Positions 1-9,400 of a stretch of 13,531 nucleotides of DNA are shown in pieces. Position 1 is the first letter of the stretch. Each line of letters starts with the position of its first letter. The stretch lies in assembly GCA_002887195.1 (NCBI GenBank), contig PJAB01001579.1, positions 1 to 13,531 on the forward strand, written 5' to 3'. The position numbers and the translations under genes were made by a program. The notes beneath the pieces are model-generated. The model was not told where the DNA came from, did no database searches, and saw nothing but the letters and a program-made list of their open reading frames with translations. Origin of the DNA: Chrysochromulina parva. Lineage: Eukaryota > Haptophyta > Prymnesiales > Chrysochromulinaceae.

Positions 1-154
1 TGCGCAGCACGGTTGTGGCCGTCTCGTTTATGGGGAAGACGGTGTCTTCAGACGGATCGAGGTCGTTGAGCCAATCATTGAGTCGCCCCGCTCGCCGCGC
101 TGCCTTGCGTGACCACTCGACCTCCTCGCCCTCACGCCCACGCACGCGGACGCG
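1..154. repeat. Terminal inverted repeat, left arm
   Basis: Bases 1-154 are the reverse complement of 13378-13531 with two mismatches (positions 121 and 125); the outermost 120 bases match perfectly. The arm is coding sequence of the Skp1-like gene, not a typical transposon end. No transposase is seen between the arms. The mirror-exact ends could be the natural ends of an inverted duplication. They could equally be an assembly break where two identical paralogous copies merge. Confidence 0.95.
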
Positions 155-172
155 ATGCCCGAAGTCCTCCAT
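1..172 (-). CDS. Skp1/BTB-POZ-like protein, N-terminal part (left copy, runs off window)
   Basis: A 57-codon open frame starts at an ATG at 172-170 in a strong eukaryotic start context (AAACATGG read on the minus strand) and leaves the window at base 1. The predicted peptide begins MEDFGHRVRV and contains NDWLNDLDPSEDTVFPINE before TATTVLR. The pattern of a short beta strand, a helix, an acidic stretch, then a hydrophobic-Pro strand and a helix start resembles the N-terminus of Skp1-type adaptors of SCF ubiquitin ligases, where the acidic loop precedes a PLPNV-like strand. That is a fold resemblance judged by eye, not a database match. The last 51 residues match the right-hand gene at 13354 with only two conservative differences (E/D and V/I); the first few residues differ. 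The gene is oriented away from the synthetase and shares the 173-483 spacer with it. It could also be another BTB-fold protein or an unrelated algal protein. Confidence 0.5.
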   Translation of the reverse strand, partial: MEDFGHRVRVRGREGEEVEWSRKAARRAGRLNDWLNDLDPSEDTVFPINETATTVLR

Positions 173-483
173 GTTTCAAGGCACAATTGAATCTCTCATC
201 AAGGGGCGCCACCAAGGACCCCCGCTCTGCGGGGAAACAGGAGGCCTGTACGAACATGGATTTAACAAGGAGGGGTGATAACTGTGCGCAAGTTGTGCGG
301 AACTCCTGGCGCTACGATAGTGTGGACCACATTCATACCTCAGACCTGTGTCTTCAGAATGTGGTGGGTCCACTCAAAACTGAACCAATTTTGTTGCGGA
401 AACGGGTTTGTGTTCCTGTATTTTTTGGGGGGGGGGGCCGGAGGAGCCGCGTGTGATCGGAGCGCCCGACGCCTATTGTGACC
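173..483. promoter_or_regulatory. Divergent intergenic spacer between the left Skp1-like gene and the synthetase
   Basis: About 310 bases without a credible gene separate two divergently transcribed start codons, so both promoters must lie here or in unseen upstream exons. Visible elements are a CCAAT pentamer at about 385-389, a T6G11 homopolymer tract at 421-437, and an imperfect dyad with arms at 322-334 and 357-373. No clear TATA box stands at a normal distance from either gene. An in-frame TGA at 454-456 closes the synthetase frame 30 bases before its ATG. Confidence 0.45.
322..373. repeat. Imperfect inverted repeat (possible stem-loop) in the spacer
   Basis: GTGGACCACATTC at 322-334 pairs with GAATGTGGTGGGTCCAC at 357-373, apart from a TGG bulge. 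The loop between them is 22 bases. It could be a regulator binding dyad or an untranslated-RNA hairpin, or it may be chance. Nothing else in the sequence assigns it a role. Confidence 0.35.
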
Positions 484-3400
484 ATGCTGCTCGTCTCGCC
501 TCTCACGCTGGCCGAGAGTGGCTACTATGGGTCCAGCTGGCCGGCTGCGGTGCTGCACGCGCGTCCGTACTCGATTCGCATCGCTACGGGCGCGGACGTT
601 GACGCACTGGTGCACATTGAAGGCCTGTGCTGGGTGCCGGCGCTTCAGGCCGAGCGCGCGCAGCTGGCCGAGCGCGTGAGCCGCGGATTCACGTACGTCG
701 CCATCGTACCAGCGCACGGCGTGGCTGCAGTCCTCTACACGCAGCGCATTGCAGCCCGTGACGAGCTGCTCGCGCCCGGAGCTAGCTCTGCCACGCACGA
801 GACCCTCCACGCCGCCACCGGGCCGGTCGTGCAGCTGCTCGCGGTGGCGGCGCTGCCGCAGTTCACGCACCTGCAGCTCGGCGCGGCGCTTCGCGACCTC
901 GCTCTGCAGGTGGCCAAGCACGAGGGCGCCGCCGAGGTCGTCGCGATGACCCGATGCTCTCACCTCGGCCGGCGCGAGCTTGCAGGCGCCTCACAGGCCG
1001 CTTACGCCGCGTACGTGGCGGCGGCGGTGGACCCCGGGCTGGCCTTCCACACGGGCGCGGGCGCACGCGTCGTGGCCATTGTCGCCGGCTACCGGCCGGC
1101 CGATGCTGAAAACCTTGGGAACGCGGTGCTGGTGTGCTATTCTCGAGAGTCGGAGCCCGAGCCCGCCGTACTGCCGCCGGCGGCGGCGGTGGCGACGGCG
1201 TTGTCTGTGAAGCCGGCGGCGTCCGCGACACCGGCAGCATCGGCGCCTAAGTTCGAAGGCGCGCTCGGGGCGGCGCTTCAGCGCGTCGGTGCGAGCCTCT
1301 CAATCTCGATCGATCTCGCCAGCTGCCTCGACAGCTCCCTGATGGACATGGAGTTTGACTCGTTCGCGCTCTCGGAGTTGCTCACGCTACTCGAGCGCGA
1401 GGTGGCGCCGCAGCTGGCGCCGCTGCCGAGCACGCTGCTATTCGACCACCCGACGCCGCGCGCCGTACTGGCCTACCTTGACGCTCGTGCCGCCAGCCAG
1501 AGCGGCGGCGGTGGCGACGGCCTCCCTCCCGCTCCCTCCCTTGCTGCTGCTGCTGCTGCTGCTGCCGCCGCTGACGCGGGCTCCGCTGCCGGCGCGTCTC
1601 GCGCCTCGCTCGCCCGCTCGCTCGTCGAGGCACCCATCGCGCTCGTGCTCACGTCCAGCCGCCTACCGGGCGGCTGTAACCGCTCCGACGCTCTCACAAG
1701 CCTGCTACGTTCACACGGCGATGCCATTCACACCGGCCCGCCGGGCTGGAGCGGCGATGCCTGCGGCGGCGGCGAGGCGTTCGGCGGCTTCTTGAGCGCG
1801 CCGCAGGGCGCCGAGCGGTTTGGGACTTCCTTTTTTGGGATCGCGGAGGCGGAGGCAATCTCAATGGATCCTCATCAACGGCTCCTTCTCGAGCTCGGCA
1901 CGGAGATTCTCGTGGGCGCCGTCTTGGGCGACTCGTCCGCCCCCGCCAAAAGTCGTCCGAAGACACTGGGCGAGCTGCTGCGCTCCCCGTCGCACATGGC
2001 GAGCCAAGCCCGCACGGCCGTGTGCGTCGGGCTCTCAAATCACGACTGGCAGTTCGAGCTCGCATCGAGCGCACACGGCGCCCGGGGCGGCGCCTTCTTG
2101 GGCACGTCTGTCGCCCCTTCAATCGCTGCGAACCGTCTCTCGTATGTGCTCGGGCTGGGCGGCGCGAGCCTCGTCGTCGACACCGCGTGCTCGTCGGCAG
2201 GCACCGCGTTGCACCTGGCGGCGCGTCTGCTGCGAGAGCCGAGCCGCGGCGTGGACCGCGTCGTCGTGGGCGCGCTCGACTTGCTACTCTCGCCTCGCGC
2301 CCTCGCGGTGCGCAAGCATGCTGATGACCACTGATGACCACTGATGACCACTGATCACCTGATGATTGCTGCTCTCGCCTCGCGCCCTCGCGGTGCGCAA
2401 GCATGCTGATGACGACTGATGACGACTGATGGCCACTGGTGACCTGATGATTGACTCCCTCATCAGGTGCGCAAGCATGCGGGCATGCTCTCGGTGGAGG
2501 GGCGTTGCAAGGCCTTCGCCCTTCGCGCCGACGGTTACGTGCGCTCCGAGGGCGGCGGCGCGCTGCTTGTCGAGCTCCAATCGCCCGAGGCGGAGCTCAC
2601 ATCTCCCGAGGCGGAGCTCACATCTCCCGAGGCGGAGCTCACATCTCTCGAGGGTGGAGCAGCTCGACGCCCGATGAGCTCGCGCAGAAGGCTGCTGCCG
2701 CCCCTGTGCCTCATCCGCGGCACGGCCGTCAACAGCGACGGACGCACCGCGCGGCTCACGGCGCCGAGTGCGCGGGCACAGCAGGCGCTGCTCGCTCAAG
2801 CGTTGGCTGACGGCGGCGTAACGGCGGCCGAGGTCACGCTGCTCGAAGCACATGGTACGCTGATGGCCACCTGATGACCTGCTTTGCATGCGGGTGAGGA
2901 GATACGCTGATTGCCACTAATGACCTGCCTTGCATGCAAGGAGGTACGCTGATTGCCACTAATGACCTGCCTTGCATGCAAGGAGGTACGCTGATTGCCA
3001 CTAATGACCTGCCTTGCATGCGAGTGAGGAGGTACGCTGATTGCCACTGATGGCCTGCCTTGCATGCGAGTGCTCACCACAGCGCATTTTCCCCACAGGT
3101 ACGGGCACCGCGCTCGGCGACCCAATCGAAGCAGCTGCGTTGCATGCCGCACTCGTCGAGCGCTCCCCACACCGCCAACGGCCCGTGATGATCGGCGCCA
3201 TCAAGGCCTGTGTGGGCCACCTCGAGGGCGCCGCCGGGATGGCGGGCATGCTCAAGACGGCGCTTTCGCTCCGGCTGGCGAGCACGTTCACCAATGGCCA
3301 CCTGAGCGCCCTCAACCCCCAGGTGGCCCCCTTTTTACGGGCGTACGGGCTCGCCTTACCGGTACAGAGCACCCCCCTACGGCGCGCCTCCCCCCCAGAA

Positions 3401-6400
3401 TCCGCCGCCGAGCCGAGCGCCGTCGCGGGCGTGAGCTCGTTTGGATTCGGCGGCAGCAACGCGCACGCACTGCTGCAAGCGGCGCCGCCCATGCCGCCCA
3501 CGTTGTCCATCAGGTCGCCGCGGACGCCCGCCGCGCCTGCAGAGTGCGCACCCCTACGAGAGATGCTCGGCGCCCATCTCGGCGCTGCCGCCTACCGCGC
3601 GCAAGTCTACCCGTGGCGCTGGCGCCCGACGACGACGCGAGCGAGCGCTGCCGAGAGCGCGAGCGCTGCCGCGGGCGCGGGCGCTGCGCTCGCGAGCTCG
3701 GCGCCGGAGATTGGGCGCCGTGTTGAGCGCCGTTCCGAGGGCGTGCTCGAAGCCAACGGAAGTGGCCGCGGCAGCGCCGAGCGCCGTGTTGAGCGCCACA
3801 GCCGTGCGTCGGTGCTGAGCCTCGTGAAGCAGGCTGTGAATACGGTGCTGCCGCTGGCCGAGGGCACGTCAGAGGCGGCGATGGAGGCGCTGCAATGGGC
3901 ACCTCTGGTGGAGAGGGGTCTGGACTCCCTCTCGTCCGTCGAGCTCCGTGACCAGATCCTGGACGGGCTCTTTCCACACGACGCGCCGCGCCGGGCGCGC
4001 GTGCAGATGTACCTCCAGCCGGACGAGCTTCTGAACCTGAGCGTACAACGGCTGGTCGAGGAGGCAATGTCACACCTCGAGGCGCTCGGGACGGCGCTCG
4101 AACCGGAGATAAAGTCGGAGATCGGGCTCTCGTCCACGTCATCCTTTGACGAGACCGAAACCGTCGACTTGACCGGATCGGCCGATTCACACTCGCTGAG
4201 CTCGTCCGACTCTGTGAATGTGAATGGATGGCTCACCGTCGTCGAGAGCGGTTTGCCGCCCCCTGCGCACCGAGGTTGGATCGCAATGGAGGGTAGTCAG
4301 CATGCAAATGGGGAGGGCAATCAACGAAGTGTCGCGCGCCGAGATGGGCTCGTGATGGAGACCTCCGCCCTCCAGCGCGCGATGATCTTCGAGCACCTGC
4401 GCTCCCCCGAGCAGGTGCGTGTGCATGCATGCTGATTGCCCTCCCCATTTGCATGCTGACTGTTCTCCCCCGCTCCCCCGAGCAGCACCCGTTGATTGCC
4501 CTCCCCATTTGCATGCTGACTGTTCTCCCCCCGCTCCCCCGAGCAGCACCCCTTTGTCCTCTCCATCATGTGGCAGCTCCACGGGGCGCTCGACACGGCG
4601 CGACTGCACGCGGCGTGGCGTCAGCTGGTCGCCACCACGCCGATGCTGCGCACGCGCTTCGACCTCCAGGCCCTCCCGCAGCCGCAGCAGGTCGTCGAAC
4701 CGACTGCCGAGTTGCCTTTTGGCGTGAGCGCGCATCCCGATTGCACGAGCGTGCGCGCTCGCGAGGGGCTCGCGCAGCAGGTGATGGCCACGGAGCGCGC
4801 GGAGCTTTCAAATCTCGAGTGCGCGCCGCTGCTTCGCGTCCGGGTGCTTCAGTTTGGCGCAGACGAGCACACGATGCTGCTGTCCATCCACCACATCATC
4901 GAAGATGGATGGTCCCTCCGCCTCCTCGTCGACGCCGTCGCGCATGGGTACAACACGCCGGGCGTGCCGCTGCCGCCGCCGCCCTCGTACGAGGTGAAGC
5001 TGCGTCACGAAGCCGCCCTAAGCGCCGTGCCGGGCTCCGCTTCCGAGGCGTTCTGGCAGCAGGCGGTGCACAGCCTGCCCAGCACGGCGCGCCCGATCCC
5101 GGCGGGCTTGGGCGCCTTCAAGATGTGCTGCTCTGAAACCGCGACCGGCGTCGCCACGCGCCGTCGGTGTATCCTCGACAGCGCCGTGCTGCAGCGGCTG
5201 AGGACGCTTGCTGTGCAGGAGCGGGTGACGATCGCGGCGCTCTGCCACACCGCGTGGGCCATCGTCCAGTGGGTGTACGAGGGGGCCGATGCCGACGAGG
5301 TCGTCTTTGGGTGTGCCCTGTCGGGACGCACGGCGCCCGTGCCGCAGCTCGCGCAGGTCATTGGGCCTCTGATGACCTCTGATTGGCCTATGATGACCTC
5401 TGATTGGCATCTAATGACCTATTGATTGAATTCTTCATCAGGTCATTGGGCCTGTGATGAACACGGTGCCTCTTCGTGTGCCACTCGTGGGCGCGGCGGG
5501 CGCCGCCGCGACGGCGCGTGCGATTCACCGGCAGCTCGGTTTGTGTCAGCTACATGAGAGCTACCCGCTCACGAAGATCAAGCAGCTGAGCTCGGTCCGA
5601 GATCGCGATCTGAATCCGGCCCGGCTCGCATGCAAGTGCTCACCACGGCGCGGTGCCCTCCCTTCCCCACAGGTGCGAGATGGCGACCTCTTCTTCGTGA
5701 TCGTCGACTACCAATCGGCCGCATGGGGCCTCGAGCTCGACGGCGGCGTGAGCGCCGCCCCCCCTACGATCTACGATCGCATCGGCATGCCGCTCACCGT
5801 CCGCTTCGCAATGGAGCGCGGCTCGGCGGCCGCTCCCCACAGCCTGCTGAGCGTCGTGGCCACGTCCGAGAGCGACGCCCACGACGGCGCCTTTCTCGAG
5901 GGCATGCTCGAGGCGATCGTGCTCACGCTCACGCACCTCGCTGCCTCGCCCCTCATCTCCGTGGGCGAGATTGCGCACACCTTGCCGCCGCCGCGGATGG
6001 CGGGCGCCGTGGTGAGCACGACCGCCGCAACCGCCGCGGGCCCGGGCACGCCTGCGAGCGCTGTCTTGAGCGTCACCGATCTCGCAACCACCATCGCCGC
6101 CACCCTCAAGCGCGGGCTACCCGCCACCGTGCCCAGCACGACGCCCCCTCCATCGGCCCCAAGTGCGAGCGTGCAGCAGCCCGCGCGCCCCCTGGCGGCG
6201 GCGGCGGCGGCGGCAGCGTCGTCGTCGTCGTCGGCGGCGGTGGCGTCGGCGGCGGTCCATACAGTCGTGTCGCCGCCCACCACCGAGACCGAGCTGCAGC
6301 TTGCAGCGGCCTTTGCGGCCGTGTTCAAGCTCGATGGCCCCACAGCCATCGACCTCGACGCTCACTTTTTCCAATTAGGCGGCGACTCGTTGCTTTGCCT

Positions 6401-9400
6401 GCGGCTGGTGCAGGTAGGACCTGATCCCCTCTCGGTTGGCCTCTCAGCTGATGGCCTCTGATGGACTCTGATGGCCTCTCAGATGGCCTCAGATGGCCTC
6501 TGATGGCCTCTCTGATGGCCTCTGATGGCCTCTGATGGCCTCTCTGAAGGCCTCTCTGATGGCCTCTCTGATGGCCTCTTTGATCGCCCCTCTGATCCCC
6601 TCTGTCGTGGCGTCTCTGACTCACAGGAGATAGGACGTCGCGGCGGGTACAAGCTCACGATCCGCACCGTCTTCCAAAAGCCGACCGTGCGCCAGCTGGC
6701 CAGGCACGTGGACGATCAGGTGGCGCTCAAGACGGCGCTCCAACGGCTCGATCAGCCTGACGCGTACGCGAAGCACGGGCTTGCCATACAAGGAAGGGCA
6801 GGGGAGGAGGCACCCTTATTTCATGTGGTGCATGCACACGAGAGGGCGCACGAGCCCTTCCCACTTATCGGCATCACGCGGGCGTACTATGTGGGCTTGC
6901 ACATCTCCGAATTCTCCGAGAAAGGGCTCAACCCGCAGATCTACTTTGAATGGCAATGGAAGGGACGGATCGACATCTCGCGCCTCCAGGTGACCTCTGA
7001 TGACCTCTGATGACCTCTGATGACCTCTGATGACCTCTGATGACCGCTAATGAATGACCTCTGATGACCTCTGATGACCGCTAATGACCTCTGATGACCT
7101 CTAACGACCTCTGACGACCTCTAATCGCACGCCTGCAGGCGGCTCTGAACCGGCTGTGTGCTCACCACCCGGCATGGCGCGCCGTGGTTACGCCGGACGG
7201 CATGATGCGCGTGCTGGAGCAAGTGCCCGAGTACGTGATCACGGTGGAGACGCCGCATGGGCATGCGACTCCCGAGCAGATGCTCGCCACCAGGGCGCAG
7301 ATGGTTCGGGACGGTCCGCGCCCCGAGACTTGGCCTCTCTTCCCATACACACATGCATGTAAGTGCTCACCATGGCGCGCCCTCTCCCCACAGGTCCGCG
7401 CCCCGAGACGTGGCCACTCTTCGAGTGCCGTGTGTCGCATACCTCGCCCACTCAGTCGACGATGCACTTCTGCATCTCGCTCTTCATTATGGATGGGGTG
7501 TCCGACCTGACCATGCGCCGGCAGCTCTCGATCCTATATGAGGATCCGAACGCCCAACTGCCGGCTTGCTCGCTGCTGTACAAAGACTACTGCCTCTCCC
7601 TCACCGGCGCTCAGGACGGCGCCAACGGCTCGTCAGGGCTCGCGGCCTCCGCCGACGCTCAGGACGGCGCCAACGGCTCGTCGGGGCTCGCGGCCTCCGC
7701 CGACGCTCAGGACGGCGCCAACGGCTCGTCGGGGCTCGCGGCCTCCGCCGAGTACCAAGCTGCCAAGGCGTTTTGGTGGGATCGCGTGCCGCAACTGCCG
7801 CCGCCGCCGGAGCTGCCGATGCTCGTGGCCCCGGGCCAACGGCGCCCCACGGGCGAGTTTAGTCACATTGGCGCCGTGCTGAGCGCCGAGATGTTCTCGC
7901 GCCTCAAGGCATGCTGTGCCGCACGCGGGGTGACGCCCACCTCGGTCATGCTGACGATCTATTGCCTGGTGCTGGCGCGCTTCGCTCGCCACCCGCGCTT
8001 CCTTTTGAACATCCTGCACTGCCTGCGCCACCCGGTGCACGAGGACGTTTCCAAGGTCACGCCTCCTCTGAGCGCCACCGATGATCACTGATGACCACTG
8101 ATTGCCACCGAGTACTGCTGAGTACCGCTCATCGTCACACGTATAGCCTCGCGTATTGCCTTCCTCACCCTATCGCCACCCGGTGCATGCTGACGCCTCC
8201 CAGATCCTCGATTACCACTGATTACCACCGAGTACCACCGATTACCACTGATTACCACTGTGCTTGCATGCTGACGCCTCCCAGATCCTCGGCAACTTCT
8301 CCTCGTCCTTCCTCCTCGAGGCTGACCTTGAGCGACCAAGGACGGTGCTGGAGCACGTCCAGGCACTCACGCACGAGCTCATGCGAGATCTCGAGCACGC
8401 GTCGATCTCGGGTGTCGAGGTCATGGAGCAGTACAACAAGGTGGGCATCGCCGGATCGCACCTGATTGCATCCGATGGCGCCTGACTGCGCCGGATTGCA
8501 ACATGAGTGCGCCCGTGTGCCCGAGTTTGCTCCTGAGAACGCCTGATGGCACCTGATGGCACCTGATGGCACCTGATGGCACCTGATGACCTCTGATGAC
8601 CTCTGATGGCACCTGATGGCACCTGATGACCTCTGATGGCACCTGATGGCACCTGATGACCTCTGAGGGCAACTGATTGCCTCGGACCACGCAGGTGCAC
8701 CACCTCTGAGTGCCTCTGATGACCTCTGATGACCTCTGAGGGCAACTGATTGCCTCGGACCACGCAGGTGCACCACCAAGCGGGTGCCGCTGTCGCACCC
8801 TTCGTCTTCGTCAGTGCAATGGGCCTGGAGCATGCATTGTCCGATTGGCGCGAGCTTCAGTTCACCGAGGTGCATGTCCAAGAGGCGACGCCCGGTTCGT
8901 ACGTGGTGAATGCGGTCAAGGAATACCCCGACGGGCGCCTCATGTGGCTGCTCGAGATCATGCAGGTGCGTGGCACCTGATTGCACCTGATTGCACCTGA
9001 TGGCACCTGATGGCACGTGATGGCACCGGATCGCACCTGATTGCACCCAATGGCAATGGCATCTGATGGCGCCTGATGGCGCCGGGTTCGCTCGCGTCCA
9101 TGCAGGATCTCTTCCCCACAGAGGTGGTGACGGGGATGGTCTCCATGTACGAGGGGCTGCTACACTCCCTCTGCACCGACGAGAGCGCGTGGACGAAACC
9201 CGTCTATGAGCTGCGCCCCGAGCCCACGGCGGCGCTGCCGGTCGCACCTCCCTCCGAGCTCGACACACGCCTGCTGCATGAGCTCTTCGCCGAGCATGCA
9301 ACGGGCGCTCGGCACGACGCGTTGGCGGTCCTCGGGCTCGATGCCTCGGGTGGGCGGTCCTCGGCGCTCACGTACCGCGCCCTCGACCACGCATCCGAGG

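Larger units (their letters stand above)
1630..3480 (+). other. Beta-ketoacyl synthase KS (residues 383 to about 865), interrupted by introns 1 and 2
   Basis: The complete catalytic triad is visible after splicing. Cys569 lies in VVDTACSSAGTAL, His737 in LLEAHGTGTALGDP (split by intron 2), and His778 in ACVGHLEGAAGMAG. The domain also has SMDPHQRLLLE, VCVGLSNHDW and the C-terminal VSSFGFGGSNAHALL. It should condense the GNAT-loaded starter with an extender on ACP2. No AT, KR, DH or ER domain follows, so the ketone would remain unless modified in trans and the extender must be supplied in trans. Two insertions are unusual: about 20 residues after the DPHQR helix (around 1930-1990) and a repeat-rich stretch at 2580-2690. 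Confidence 0.92.
4346..6002 (+). other. NRPS condensation domain C (residues about 1154-1607), interrupted by introns 3-5
   Basis: After splicing the domain starts LVMETSALQRAMIFEHLR and runs through ATTPMLRTRF. It contains the complete catalytic motif HHIIEDGWS, with His1291, His1292 and Asp1296. It continues with FGCALSGRTAPV and the NTVPLRVPL and FFVIVDYQ regions typical of C domains. It should transfer the ketide chain from ACP2 to the amino group of the residue on PCP1. Unlike the second condensation-type domain it has an intact HHxxxDG, so it is expected to make a normal amide bond. Confidence 0.9.
6852..9192 (+). other. Heterocyclization domain Cy (residues about 1820-2291), interrupted by introns 7-11
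   Basis: The Cy-family motifs appear in order. FPLIGITRAYYVGL is the Cy1 motif, CAHHPAWRAV corresponds to RHxMLRA, and LPPPPELPML is Cy3. TPTSVMLTIYCLVLARF and then LLNILHCLRHPVHEDV follow, with GNFSSSFLL for Cy5 and APFVFVSAM for Cy6. The active motif of the family is DxxxxDxxS; here it reads SLFIMDGVS, keeping Asp1957 and the following Ser but with Ser1952 in place of the first Asp. The domain would condense the upstream chain with the residue on PCP2 and close a thiazoline ring if it remains active. It holds five of the fifteen introns. Confidence 0.87.

Noticed and set aside
15..278. Serine/arginine-rich peptide frame at the left end, repeated on the minus strand at 13332-13517
   Set aside because: Both are opposite-strand shadows of the Skp1-like frames. 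The two real differences between the arms are conservative changes in the Skp1-like frame, which fits selection there.
421..437. T6G11 homopolymer as a functional element such as a quadruplex
   Set aside because: It is a single G run, not four separated ones, and its length may be a sequencing artefact.
340..963. Minus-strand open frame opposite the GNAT domain
   Set aside because: High GC makes antisense frames long. The plus strand carries clear GNAT motifs here and the minus peptide shows no recognisable domain.
1694..2404. Minus-strand arginine-rich open frame opposite KS
   Set aside because: The composition (Arg/Ser/Pro) is typical of the reverse complement of GC-rich coding DNA, and the KS motifs lie on the plus strand.
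4470..4485. Earlier acceptor for intron 3 at the AG of 4485
   Set aside because: It would shift the frame downstream. The later acceptor at 4546 restores RSPEQHPFVLS of the C domain.
8530..8760. Regular short repeats that could suggest a CRISPR array
   Set aside because: Units are 10 bp, contiguous and without unique spacers, and they lie between splice sites of a eukaryotic gene.
8252..9301. Long minus-strand open frame of repetitive SGAIRCHQ-type peptide
   Set aside because: It is produced by the 10-bp intron arrays, which lack stops on the opposite strand and cycle through three frames every 30 bases. It overlaps real Cy exons and resembles no family.
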